Below, piece after piece: positions 46,856-56,399 of a DNA stretch of 64,000 nucleotides. A program made the translations under genes and the position numbers. The stretch is from contig NZ_JANQBC010000010.1 in assembly GCF_024721995.1 (NCBI RefSeq), positions 186,001 to 250,000 of the forward strand, given 5' to 3'. This stretch comes from Paenibacillus radicibacter (GTDB lineage: Bacteria; Bacillota; Bacilli; Paenibacillales; NBRC-103111). Positions within the stretch are counted from its first letter, which is position 1. Every line of letters starts with the position of its first letter. The notes below the pieces were generated by a model. It worked only from the letters and a program-made list of their open reading frames with translations. It did no database searches and was not told where the DNA came from.

Positions 46856-49773
46856 TGAGCGGAAGACACATTCAGCAACAGTATTTTACCCGTGATCGGG
46901 AGGGTATCTTTCGCACGAGCGAAGGCTTCGATACGGTTGCTAAGTCAGCAGGTTTAGACAACAATTTTATTAAATCAGTCTTGCATCCTTACTGTGTGTA
47001 TAAAGCACCACAGGAGCTCCTTACTAGAAGTGAGCCGAACAGCGATTTGTATCCAGAGTCACTCGTTTCTTTTCAAACAGATAATGGGGAGCTTGTTATT
47101 GGTCGTAGTATCTATGTCGAATCGGATTTCACGGGTCAGCGTAGTGCATCGTTCACACATCAATTCATTATTCCCGGGGAAATGAAGGAAGCTTTCATAC
47201 GTGAGCCGAACCGACTGTTTCGTATTCGGGGTTTCCAGAGTCGTTATGATATTCAAGATGGCAAGACGATTCCAGAGCTGACGGATGTTCCATATGACTC
47301 TAATTATCGGGAGGAACTACTAGATCAGGTGCTTGAAGATCTGGGATTCGATTCAGAGATCTTTGAGCAGCTCTTACATGCAGTGATGGCGTCTGCGACG
47401 AATAAGAGGAAGGTCTATATCGCGCTGGATACGGACGTGTCGGTAAGTGCGATGATGGCGAAGCAGTTGCTCGAAATCGTCTATCGTTGTCTTCCTTATG
47501 CGTACAGACGACAGCTCGGATTCATGACATTCAATAGTGAGCCTGAAGCGAAACAGAACCTGCATATCCTATTCGTTGAAAAAGGAAGCTTACGCTCCCC
47601 AGATCGCAGGATCGACAAGGATTACGTGTTCGATCTGCCGAATCAACGATTTGTGAATGTGGATCTGCCAAGTAACGATCATTCGTTCCTAGAGTTTATA
47701 TGGAAATACCGCAATGAAAGTGGGCAGCTTGGGCGGTTTTTCGATTTTGCCGATGAAGCCTTGCAAGGGTTATCTGGTGCCGTTGAACTTGCAACTTCGA
47801 CCTACGATGAGCTCTGCACCTTGTATCAAATTGAGCAAGGCAATGAAATCTTGTACACGCATAACCGTGCAGGTGTGATGAACGGAATTTTGACCTATTT
47901 GACAAAAGAGACAGTGGCGTACAAACAACGCTTGCAAGCGTTGTTCATCAGCTTGTTACGCAGAGATGCAATGGATGCAAAGAGCACGCCAAGTGCCATT
48001 TACGTGAAAAGCCTGCTGCAATATGACAGAATGGCTAATCAAGGCGAGAAGGCTTTTCTCATTAACTGTTTAGTCGTATTCATTAATCGAATTATGGGTC
48101 GTCCAGAAGAAGGCGTGAACCATGCGGCTAAGATTTTTGACCAATTGGTACAGCATGAGTCGATGTTCGGTATGGTCATGAGAGAGCTTAGGAAGCAAGC
48201 TACCCCTGCCGCAGAAGATTACATCGCGTACCGAATGGACAAGATTAGTTCGGTGAATGAGTTGATCGATGAGATTCGGTTCTGGCTTACACATGCGGAT
48301 GAAGTCGTGTCGATGCCTTTCTTCACGAATGAAGTGTTTGACAAGACCAAGCAGTTACTTAAGCCACTTAAGAATACGTCTGATCGTATAGAAGCTGCAG
48401 GCCTACTATATCGCTTCAGTAATGAGATGATTACACGGCAAGGAAAGTCTCCTTATATTGGATTCTTAAGTGAAATGAAGCAGGTTGTCCAATACGAACT
48501 GTTAGATGACTTGAACTTGGAGCGTCTTGAATTTAACGATATCATTCACCTTAGCTTTATGATCGATTCGTTAGACCATGAGCTACTTCAGCAAGTAGAC
48601 CGAGTTAAGAAGCAGCTACTGATCAATCTAAGTATTATATATCGAGTGCTGACGTTAGTGCCGAGTGAGATGACAGTTGCCGTAGAATCGTTCCAACAGC
48701 TCGGTCCTCATGAGATGGACCTTGTGCAAGAGTCGCTACAACGGATATTAGAGAAGAAAGTGGATGTGGAGCGATTCAGTCCAATTACGTTCGCTTTCTT
48801 TAGTCCAAGCAGTCAGTCGAATAATAATGAGACTCCCATATACGATTATGATCGGATGTTGCAATTTATTGCTCTGGCGACAAAGGGTACAGATACGATC
48901 TACGATTTCCTACAATGGTCGGAACGAGACTTCAGGTTCCTAAGTGACAAGGGTGGGATTCACCCGAATTACCGAGCGGCGATCAACAGATATTTTGACC
49001 GATATAGCCCGAAAGCGTTCAAGGACAAGCAAGTTAGAGAACGGCTGTTGCAGACAAGAAATCAGTCATTCACCTCCTTGTACAAAGCCATTAAGTTAAG
49101 GCAATCAGGCGCATTCGTACGATTCTTAAGTCAGAATAAGCGGAAGTTAGTAAGATCAGCGCTTATCGCAGTGCCTTTGTTAGTGGTGCTCCTTATCGTA
49201 CTGTGGAATCCGCTAACTAACTTTGTTGTCAGTCTAGGACCACCGCCAGAGATTACAGTTGAAGCTCTACCGGATACGTCTACGACGAATACGCTGACCT
49301 TGAAGGCGAGTGTCGAAGGTGAAGGAGAGAAGGATAGTACCGTCAAGATGTATTTGGGCGATCAATATATATCGAGCGGTAAGCTGGAGACAACCGTTAA
49401 ATTGGTTGATGGTGAGAATGTATTTGCCTTCAAAGCCGTTAACCGTGGTGGGAAGCCGTCGGAAGTGATTACGAAGAAAGTCATGTATCACGCGCCAGCA
49501 CCGACACTTGTTATCGAACCAATTGCCAAGACATCCAAGACAGAAACGATATCTATATCTGTTCGAGCAGAGGATCCGAACGATTCCAGTCCGAGTATTT
49601 ATGTGAATGGGATAAAGGTCGGTGAGGGGAGTATCTTTACAGATGTTCAACTCAAGGCAGGCGATAACGTGATTGAGATCAAGTCGGGTAATAAGCTTGG
49701 GAAGACGAGCGAAGTGGTTAAGAAGACTGTGAAGTACGAAGGTAAGGTCGTGGGGGCGAAGAACCCGAAGTAG
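46855..49773 (+). CDS. GTPase-associated protein 1-like, with TM segment and Ig-like domains
   Basis: 972 residues. The N-terminal 230 residues ('QQYFTRDREGIFRTSEGFDT', 'GRSIYVESDFTGQRSASFTH') fit the GAP1-N2-type domain found next to DO-GTPases. A long helical middle follows. One membrane segment lies at about 766-790 ('ALIAVPLLVVLLIVLW'), then two Ig-like beta-sandwich repeats ('PEITVEALPDTSTTNTLTLK', 'PTLVIEPIAKTSKTETISIS') that would be outside the cell. So this protein could transmit a signal or force between the cytosolic GTPase and the exterior. Start overlaps the GTPase stop. A terminator follows, closing the operon. Confidence 0.78.
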   Translation: MSGRHIQQQYFTRDREGIFRTSEGFDTVAKSAGLDNNFIKSVLHPYCVYKAPQELLTRSEPNSDLYPESLVSFQTDNGELVIGRSIYVESDFTGQRSASFTHQFIIPGEMKEAFIREPNRLFRIRGFQSRYDIQDGKTIPELTDVPYDSNYREELLDQVLEDLGFDSEIFEQLLHAVMASATNKRKVYIALDTDVSVSAMMAKQLLEIVYRCLPYAYRRQLGFMTFNSEPEAKQNLHILFVEKGSLRSPDRRIDKDYVFDLPNQRFVNVDLPSNDHSFLEFIWKYRNESGQLGRFFDFADEALQGLSGAVELATSTYDELCTLYQIEQGNEILYTHNRAGVMNGILTYLTKETVAYKQRLQALFISLLRRDAMDAKSTPSAIYVKSLLQYDRMANQGEKAFLINCLVVFINRIMGRPEEGVNHAAKIFDQLVQHESMFGMVMRELRKQATPAAEDYIAYRMDKISSVNELIDEIRFWLTHADEVVSMPFFTNEVFDKTKQLLKPLKNTSDRIEAAGLLYRFSNEMITRQGKSPYIGFLSEMKQVVQYELLDDLNLERLEFNDIIHLSFMIDSLDHELLQQVDRVKKQLLINLSIIYRVLTLVPSEMTVAVESFQQLGPHEMDLVQESLQRILEKKVDVERFSPITFAFFSPSSQSNNNETPIYDYDRMLQFIALATKGTDTIYDFLQWSERDFRFLSDKGGIHPNYRAAINRYFDRYSPKAFKDKQVRERLLQTRNQSFTSLYKAIKLRQSGAFVRFLSQNKRKLVRSALIAVPLLVVLLIVLWNPLTNFVVSLGPPPEITVEALPDTSTTNTLTLKASVEGEGEKDSTVKMYLGDQYISSGKLETTVKLVDGENVFAFKAVNRGGKPSEVITKKVMYHAPAPTLVIEPIAKTSKTETISISVRAEDPNDSSPSIYVNGIKVGEGSIFTDVQLKAGDNVIEIKSGNKLGKTSEVVKKTVKYEGKVVGAKNPK

Positions 49774-49789
49774 GAGTTGTTGATGTAGG

Positions 49790-49825
49790 GGACTTGGGCA
49801 AGAGTGATGCCCGAGTCCTTTTTTT
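49790..49825 (+). terminator. intrinsic terminator closing the tubulin-like operon
   Basis: Perfect 11-bp stem GGACTTGGGCA / TGCCCGAGTCC (49790-49800, 49808-49818) followed by seven T. Confidence 0.9.
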
Positions 49826-49849
49826 GTTGTAAAGTTAATTTTAGATATG

Positions 49850-49873
49850 AAAAAAAGTCCCTTAAGAGGGACT
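49850..49873 (-). terminator. intrinsic terminator of the DNA methyltransferase gene
   Basis: On the minus strand a short stem AGTCCC / GGGACT (49856-49861, 49868-49873) is followed by seven T, ten bases after the stop codon. Confidence 0.7.
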
Positions 49874-49882
49874 ATAGTCAAA

Positions 49883-51061
49883 TTAGCAAACTCCAACGGG
49901 GTCTGAAGGCGGGGACACAACAGGTTGTAATTTTGTTTCAATAAGGTTAGCTGTTATAGCATTTATAAATAACTTTGCTAAGTTAACTGGAACTGCATTT
50001 CCTATTTGCAAGGCTTTCTTCTCAATAGACCCGCTAAATTTGTATTTTTTAGGAAAAGTTTGTATCAATGCTGCTTCTCGTAAGCTTATAGCTCTATTTT
50101 CTGTAGGGTGTCCAAAACGACCTTTTGATAGAGATAAACAACCACAGGTGATAGTTGGAGCATAATCTTCAAAACTCATACGTCCATAGACATCACCATA
50201 ACTAACATTTTTTTTCTTATGACAATCTAACCATATAGATTCTGGCCAAGAGTTCCGACTTCCTCCATTTTTAGGGGTGGCTTCTAACCTTCGGATATTT
50301 AATTCAGAGAGATTTCGAACTGTATGCAATTCATCTTCAGGATCTGTCTCTCCTGCTTCAAGTTTTCTAAGATTATGAGGTTTTAAAAATTCTCCTAGTT
50401 TTTTTGCTGGTTTTTTATCTGGCCATATATTTAATGGGGCAGATACCTGTGGGATCCCCTTTTTTGATAATGTGATAAATGCATTAGTATTTGGCAAGTC
50501 AGTTGAGTCTATTTTTTTTGCTATTAATATTAGACGCTGCCTTTTTTGAGGAACGTCATAATCAGTAGCGTTAACAATTTGGAAATTAATATGATAGGAA
50601 GGTTGAGTTTTAATTATTGGGTATCCTTCTTGATCAATATTAGATAATTTTTTTAAAAGTATATAAAAATAATTGTTGTTAATTATATTACCTACGTTTT
50701 CGAATAGAATAAATTTGGGGTGAAAGTAAGTTACTACCCTGGACACATGAAAAATTAATTTATTACGCGTGTCGTTTAATATGAAATTCTTTTTCTTAGA
50801 GTGTTTGGAGAAACCTTGACAGGGTGGTGTGGCTATTAATAAATCTAGTTCTCCGCGTTGCAAAAATACTTTTTCAAGAAATTCTTTTTTATAGATCTTT
50901 TTAATATCTTCAATGATTAAATGTGAAGAATCATGATTGTTTTGATATGTTTCAGCAATGATTGGGTCGTATTCAATTGCACATTTAATATCATAATTTT
51001 TCTTCAAAGCTACTGAAGTTCCCCCTGCACCACAAAATAAATCGACTGCCGTAAACCTCAA
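49883..51061 (-). CDS. C5-cytosine DNA methyltransferase
   Basis: 392 residues with motif I 'VDLFCGAGGTSVALK', motif IV 'IATPPCQGFSKHS' (catalytic Cys81), motif VI 'FENVGNI', motif VIII 'QKRQRLILI' and motif X 'QIGNAVPVNLAKLF'. It methylates cytosine at C5 within a target I cannot predict. The start is TTG with GGAGG eight bases upstream. The gene is much richer in A/T than the operon before it, suggesting transfer. It diverges from the GHKL ATPase gene at 51247. No restriction endonuclease was recognised nearby, so it may mark self DNA for the divergent pair. Confidence 0.93.
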   Translation of the reverse strand: MRFTAVDLFCGAGGTSVALKKNYDIKCAIEYDPIIAETYQNNHDSSHLIIEDIKKIYKKEFLEKVFLQRGELDLLIATPPCQGFSKHSKKKNFILNDTRNKLIFHVSRVVTYFHPKFILFENVGNIINNNYFYILLKKLSNIDQEGYPIIKTQPSYHINFQIVNATDYDVPQKRQRLILIAKKIDSTDLPNTNAFITLSKKGIPQVSAPLNIWPDKKPAKKLGEFLKPHNLRKLEAGETDPEDELHTVRNLSELNIRRLEATPKNGGSRNSWPESIWLDCHKKKNVSYGDVYGRMSFEDYAPTITCGCLSLSKGRFGHPTENRAISLREAALIQTFPKKYKFSGSIEKKALQIGNAVPVNLAKLFINAITANLIETKLQPVVSPPSDPVGVC

Positions 51062-51193
51062 GGCATATTCCTCCGCATCATGTTTTCTAAATTAGTATAA
51101 TTATTCTATCAAAAAATAGATATTATAACACTAATTTAATAAAAAGAAACGGAACATATTAGTTATTAAGTGATATTTTCATTGATTCTATAG

Positions 51194-51209
51194 TATACTT
51201 GTAAAGTAT
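51194..51209. promoter_or_regulatory. dyad in the divergent region upstream of the GHKL gene
   Basis: ATACTT and AAGTAT form a perfect 6-bp inverted repeat around GTA, overlapping a TATACT -10-like box 48 bp before the ATG. It could be an operator controlling the ATPase gene; no binder is encoded nearby. Confidence 0.35.
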
Positions 51210-51246
51210 TTGGGAGTAATTGGTTGGAGTTTAAGGGGGAATATTC

Positions 51247-54200
51247 ATGGCAAATTTTAGAACTAGAGCTCGTGCTGTTGACTTGCTGGGTAAACAACAA
51301 ATTCGAGATGAAGTAACTGCGATATCTGAATTATTACGTAACTCATATGATGCAGATGCTGATGAAGGCCTAGTTGATGTGGATACAAGAAAAGAACGTA
51401 TTATCATATTTGATGATGGCGATGGTATGAGTAAGAATGATATATTGAATAATTGGTTAACGTTAGGTACTTATTCAAAAAAAAACAAGGTGATAACTCA
51501 AACTAAAAAAGGTAGAACTAAAATAGGTGAAAAAGGTATTGGGAGATTAGCGATTTCTTTACTTGGTGATCAACTACTGTTATTAACCAAGAAAAAAAAG
51601 GATGTTAATAATATTAACGGAAAATGGATATTATTGTATTTACATTGGTCCTTATTTCGAAATGAGAATCTATTTCTGGAGGAAATTGAGATACCGGTAA
51701 TAGAATTTAATGACTCTAGGGACTTATTACACTACTTAGTAAATAATTTTAATGATGCTAAGAGTTCTTTGCTATCTAATTTTTCGAATAAAAGCTTATG
51801 GACATCAGCTGAATATATGAAAATCATTAATGAAATTGATAATTTTGAAATTACAAAAGAAACATTATCAAAAATAAATCACATAGAAAAAAAAGGGGGG
51901 GGGACATTATTTCATATCAATAATATTGATAATACATGGGATTGGGGAAGTTTTAATGTTAATACAGAAGAAGATAATTTAGTTAGAAAAAAAAATAGGC
52001 TTAAGGGAATTTTATTTTCTTTTCAAAATTTTATTGACCTCTTTGATAAACAGCTGGAAAATGACTCCTCAGATAAGGATATAGACACAAAGGAAGAATC
52101 TAATAAAACAGATTGTTTTGTGCCAAAAATTCATATAGATGGTGTGAAAATTGAAAATAAGGATGGATTGAATGCTGATGATCTTCGCTTATTTGATTAT
52201 GCTTTAAAAGGAGAGATTCGAGATAGTGAATTTATCGGTGAAGCGTATATTGGAGGAGGGGATTCTCCAGAGAGAGTACAAGTTGACAAAGAGAAATTAA
52301 CTCAAGGTATGATTCTTGACAACGTTGATTGTGGACCGATCCAGATAAAATGGTTCTTTGTAGAAGGAACGCCAACCCTCTCTTGTATTCCACAGGATCA
52401 ACATCAAGCATTGGCAAAAAAATTAGATGAAATAGGGGGAATATATGTTTTTCGTGATGGACTAAGAATTTTGCCTTACGGAGAACCTGATAATGATTTT
52501 CTTAATGTGGAAAAGCGAAGAAGCTTACGCGCAGGTACATATTTATTCAGTTTTAGGAGAATGTATGGTTATATTGAAATTGGTAAGAAAACAAATCCCA
52601 ATTTAGAAGATAAATCAAGTCGGGAAGGGTTTATCGAAAATGGGTATTATAATCATTTTAGAACATTATTAACTAATTTATTGATTTGGTGGGCAAAAGA
52701 TTATCTTGGCACTAGATCTGATAGTCCAGATGCAAGACGTGCTCAACACATATTGAAATCTAAGCAAGAAACAGGTTTACAAAAAAAGAGGGATCTTGAG
52801 AAAAAAGAAGAACAAAATTATTTTGTCAGATTAGATAAATGGATTGTAAAATTTGACGAAACAATATATAAAAATAAGCAAAAATGTAAACGTCAAATTG
52901 AGACTTTTTTGAAAAAAAAATTAACAGAGCTACACCCGGTAGACGTTAATGAGTTAGAGAAAAACTTGTCAATGGTAAAAATTGGGACAAACAAACTAAT
53001 TGAGTCTCTAGATGAAATGAAATGGAAGATGAATTATAGATATGAACATATAAATGAAGTGGTAGATATAATAGAAAATTATAATGAGATAGTTGATCAA
53101 TTGCAAAAAGAATTAGAGAAGGATTCAGGGGAAATTATTAAAGCATCATTAACCAAAATAAAAAAACAGTTTATATCTTTAGATTATATTAATGATAAGA
53201 AAAAAATTATTCATCAAGTTGATGAGAGAATTAATTGGTTAACTGAATCAATTAATCAAACCATCTTCGATATTGAAAAGGAAAGAAATCGCTTTTTAGA
53301 GGATTACTCAAATCGTATTCAAACAAATTTAACAAAAATAGTTTCCAAAGAAGTAAATGAAATAAAAGATAGAATATGGAGCTCCAACAATATGAAAGTA
53401 AAAATACTGTTGGAAGAATTAGTTGGGTTTAAAATGAAGTTGGATGTTCAAGATATCACGAATAAAGACATCAATACATTGAACAGAATTTTTGACCAAT
53501 TTGATGAAACTAGCCTTATAGTTAGAGAACTGCAAGCCGAGTATCAGAATTCATTGAAAAAATCGGATATTCTTAATGAGTTTGATAAAATGCTAAAGAA
53601 TTTTGTTTATTCATTAGAAAATAGCGAAACTTGGAATTACGACGAACACTTAATTGGGAAGTTAAAAACTGAACTAACAACATATAGAGACTTGTCTGCA
53701 CTAGGATTAGCTACTGAATTAACAGATCATGAATTTAATTCTATTTACGCAAAAATTAATGAGAATTTCAATAAATTGATAAAAGCATTAGGTAAAACTG
53801 GAGTATTACCTATTTTAAATAATACAGTTTCTGCATTTAAATCATTAGAAAAATTACACGAGAGAATGAGTCCACTATATCGTCAATCCAGACATAGAAA
53901 AAAAGATATAAAAATAAGGGATTACGTAGACGGAGTATTAGATTTTTTCAGTTCAGATATTAATCGCTTTGAAATTATAATAAAAAATGATATACCACCG
54001 GAATTGACTGTTAAGGAAGTAGAAGTTGTATTTTTTGCTCCTTTTGTGAATATGATTTCTAATGCTATTTACTGGATGCTAAATCAAGAGAATAGAGAGC
54101 TATGTTTCTATGCTTCGACTGATTTTAAGCATATTTATATTCATGATACTGGTCCGGGAATTGCTGAGAAAGATTATGGTCATATTTTTGAACCATTCTT

Positions 54201-54366
54201 TTCCAAAAAGCTTGAAGGGAGAGGTCTAGGATTATTTTTATCAAAAGATATTTTAAACTCCAAGGGGCATGAACTATCCTTGATTTCTCGAGGAAGTGAG
54301 CTACGCTCACTAAAAGGAGCTTGTTTTTGTGTTTCTTTTAATAATAATTCTGTATTGGGAGTGTAG
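51247..54366 (+). CDS. dual GHKL ATPase / histidine-kinase-like protein
   Basis: 1039 residues with two GHKL ATP-binding domains. The first is N-terminal and Hsp90/MutL/MORC-like: E28 and N32 in 'ISELLRNSYDADAD', 'FDDGDGMS' and 'GEKGIGRLAI'. A coiled-coil-rich middle (about 510-780) follows. The end looks like a sensor kinase: H-box-like 'ELTDHEFNSI' with His828, N box 'VNMISNAIYWM', G1 'IHDTGPGI' and G2 'GRGLGLFLSKDIL'. No sensory or membrane segment is seen, so it acts in the cytosol. MutL-type ATPases with C5 methyltransferases are known from restriction-linked systems. GGGGGAA precedes the ATG. The next gene, 6 nt later, has a receiver-like domain, a plausible phosphorylation partner. Confidence 0.85.
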   Translation: MANFRTRARAVDLLGKQQIRDEVTAISELLRNSYDADADEGLVDVDTRKERIIIFDDGDGMSKNDILNNWLTLGTYSKKNKVITQTKKGRTKIGEKGIGRLAISLLGDQLLLLTKKKKDVNNINGKWILLYLHWSLFRNENLFLEEIEIPVIEFNDSRDLLHYLVNNFNDAKSSLLSNFSNKSLWTSAEYMKIINEIDNFEITKETLSKINHIEKKGGGTLFHINNIDNTWDWGSFNVNTEEDNLVRKKNRLKGILFSFQNFIDLFDKQLENDSSDKDIDTKEESNKTDCFVPKIHIDGVKIENKDGLNADDLRLFDYALKGEIRDSEFIGEAYIGGGDSPERVQVDKEKLTQGMILDNVDCGPIQIKWFFVEGTPTLSCIPQDQHQALAKKLDEIGGIYVFRDGLRILPYGEPDNDFLNVEKRRSLRAGTYLFSFRRMYGYIEIGKKTNPNLEDKSSREGFIENGYYNHFRTLLTNLLIWWAKDYLGTRSDSPDARRAQHILKSKQETGLQKKRDLEKKEEQNYFVRLDKWIVKFDETIYKNKQKCKRQIETFLKKKLTELHPVDVNELEKNLSMVKIGTNKLIESLDEMKWKMNYRYEHINEVVDIIENYNEIVDQLQKELEKDSGEIIKASLTKIKKQFISLDYINDKKKIIHQVDERINWLTESINQTIFDIEKERNRFLEDYSNRIQTNLTKIVSKEVNEIKDRIWSSNNMKVKILLEELVGFKMKLDVQDITNKDINTLNRIFDQFDETSLIVRELQAEYQNSLKKSDILNEFDKMLKNFVYSLENSETWNYDEHLIGKLKTELTTYRDLSALGLATELTDHEFNSIYAKINENFNKLIKALGKTGVLPILNNTVSAFKSLEKLHERMSPLYRQSRHRKKDIKIRDYVDGVLDFFSSDINRFEIIIKNDIPPELTVKEVEVVFFAPFVNMISNAIYWMLNQENRELCFYASTDFKHIYIHDTGPGIAEKDYGHIFEPFFSKKLEGRGLGLFLSKDILNSKGHELSLISRGSELRSLKGACFCVSFNNNSVLGV

Positions 54367-54372
54367 TGCATA

Positions 54373-56262
54373 ATGCAATCAACAATCAATGAATCAGCCA
54401 AATCAATCGTTAAAGAATATTTTAATAATGCAATAATTATTGACGATGAGTTAGAGGTAGTAAATTTACATGTTGATACTGATTCAGATAAGCAAATTAG
54501 TGGGTCTCTAAAGCATCAGCAATTGGGAGAAGTAACAAATGAACAAATAGATTTTAGTGACTTTGAAGATGAAGATTATAATGAAGGCGACCAAATTGGT
54601 TTAAAAGAAGTAATTATTGGTGGGAAGGAAAGTGCTGCGGCAACAGTAATGACAATTGACGAATCAAAATCAATAGAAAATAAGGATGCTATAATAACAC
54701 ATAGCCCTTTCGAGGTTTTCTCTAATTTTATTGAGACTGGGATAGTGACATTTCCTTATAAATATAATCAGAATAAAAAAGTTGAAGAAAATATATCGAA
54801 AATAAAAAATGTTTTATCGAACACAAAAATATTAATTATTGATTGGGAAATGGAAACAAATACAGGTGTAACAAAACCGGGATATGCAACAAAGGAAATA
54901 ATAAAATCACTTCTAAATCAAGAAACCGGATTGAAGTGTGCTGTTATTTATACTAAAGGTAATATTGATAATGTGTTAGAATCATTAAAACAGGAATATG
55001 AAATTGTCGATCAAGAATCATATTTTTTTCAAAACAAAAAGGAAAATGTGGATAAGGGGTGTTCGTTGTTTGGCTTTGTAATGGATAAGAAGGTTTCTCC
55101 AGATCAAATTATTAGTAAAATCGCAGAGATTTTAGTTCGAGATAAAAGCACTACTTTACATTTTATGGAATGTGCGAATAAGTTAGATAGTAATTTGCAT
55201 AAAACGTTACAAAAATTCAATGCTCCCTTTGAAAAAGTATTGTTTTCGCAAATATTCACCTCGGATATCCCAAATGAAGAAATATCACCATTTATAAATA
55301 ATACATTACTTTCCAATGTGATTGATGAGTTTACGATAAAATCTGACACTCATTTTTTGTTTGAATGGAAAAGAGAAAAGCTAATAATTCTATTTAACCA
55401 ACCAATCATAAATAAATCAATTATTAGTGAGTTAGTAAATATATTAACCCTTACCCAAGCAAAAAAAATTATTGAAGAACAATTTCAAAAACAAGAATTC
55501 ATCGATAAATTGAAAGACATAATTAAAGATTCTGAAATTAACTCATTTGAAAGTTTCAAGTTACATATAAATAATATGTGCAAAGAGTATACTCAAGGTA
55601 GCAAAAAACATAATCAGATTGTTAATGAGCTAGTATTATTTATCATGCTTCTTGACAACTTTATAAGTGAAACTAAGGAGTCTAATAGTAGTCAGTCATA
55701 TATGAATTTTAAAGAGTCATATCTTGAAGAAACTGTTTTATTTACTTGGATAATGAAGTATCATAGTGTAACTTCTCAAATTCAAACAGGTACAATATTA
55801 AAACAAATAGATTCTATTAATAACAATATTACTTATTTATACTGTATCACTCCATTATGTGATATAACACGACTTGAAAATATTGGAAATAAATACAAAT
55901 TTATTATTGGTACAGAAGTGAAAAATATATCAGAGAGTACTTTGAAAAATGGAAATAGTAAGGAACATTGCACTGCGGTTCCTGATATAGGTAATAAGAA
56001 GCTTATATTTGTGAAATGGAATTTTTATGACGTTAAAACAATAGATAAAGAATTAATAGAAAAAGATATTGAGCTCAAAAAAAATATGATATTAGGAACT
56101 CTCAAAATTGAATATGCACAAAACATCATAAATAGATATATTGCTTATCAATCCCGTGCAGGTGTATACGAAATGTTTTATAAAGAAACTGATTATATTT
56201 CCAATTTTATGAAAATAATAAATTCTCCATCTGAGCCTGAGGAGTCAAACACCAACACCTAG
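54373..56262 (+). CDS. receiver-like domain protein, partner of the GHKL kinase
   Basis: 629 residues. Receiver-like elements are visible: an acidic pair D24-D25 ending the first strand ('AIIIDDELEVV'), a candidate phosphoacceptor Asp157 ('ILIIDWEME') and a strand with Thr and Lys ('CAVIYTKGN'). D25 and D157 are 132 residues apart, against about 45 in a standard receiver, so an acidic insertion of roughly 85-90 residues splits the domain. The rest is helical, then a beta region with 'YLYCITPLCDITRLENIG' that I cannot assign. No nuclease, HTH or TM motif is evident. It is AT-rich like its neighbours. It could be the effector or switch of a defence system; the function is unknown. Confidence 0.7.
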   Translation: MQSTINESAKSIVKEYFNNAIIIDDELEVVNLHVDTDSDKQISGSLKHQQLGEVTNEQIDFSDFEDEDYNEGDQIGLKEVIIGGKESAAATVMTIDESKSIENKDAIITHSPFEVFSNFIETGIVTFPYKYNQNKKVEENISKIKNVLSNTKILIIDWEMETNTGVTKPGYATKEIIKSLLNQETGLKCAVIYTKGNIDNVLESLKQEYEIVDQESYFFQNKKENVDKGCSLFGFVMDKKVSPDQIISKIAEILVRDKSTTLHFMECANKLDSNLHKTLQKFNAPFEKVLFSQIFTSDIPNEEISPFINNTLLSNVIDEFTIKSDTHFLFEWKREKLIILFNQPIINKSIISELVNILTLTQAKKIIEEQFQKQEFIDKLKDIIKDSEINSFESFKLHINNMCKEYTQGSKKHNQIVNELVLFIMLLDNFISETKESNSSQSYMNFKESYLEETVLFTWIMKYHSVTSQIQTGTILKQIDSINNNITYLYCITPLCDITRLENIGNKYKFIIGTEVKNISESTLKNGNSKEHCTAVPDIGNKKLIFVKWNFYDVKTIDKELIEKDIELKKNMILGTLKIEYAQNIINRYIAYQSRAGVYEMFYKETDYISNFMKIINSPSEPEESNTNT

Positions 56263-56399
56263 ATTTAGACCTAGAAATAATTCTAGTATTACGAGTAATA
56301 TACGCCAACCAAATTTAAATAAGAGTATTAGAAGTAAAATTAAAAGTTGATATAAAAGTGAGTTAGATGTTAATTAAGGGGAACGCGTTTAGAAGGATT

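Noticed and set aside
49267-49941. Long minus-strand ORF antisense to the GAP1-like gene
   Set aside because: It mirrors codon structure of the plus-strand gene, which has domains, TM and terminator; no start signal.
49883-56262. Restriction endonuclease partner for the methyltransferase
   Set aside because: No PD-(D/E)XK, HNH, GIY-YIG or PLD pattern could be seen by eye in the two neighbouring proteins; a hidden domain is not excluded.
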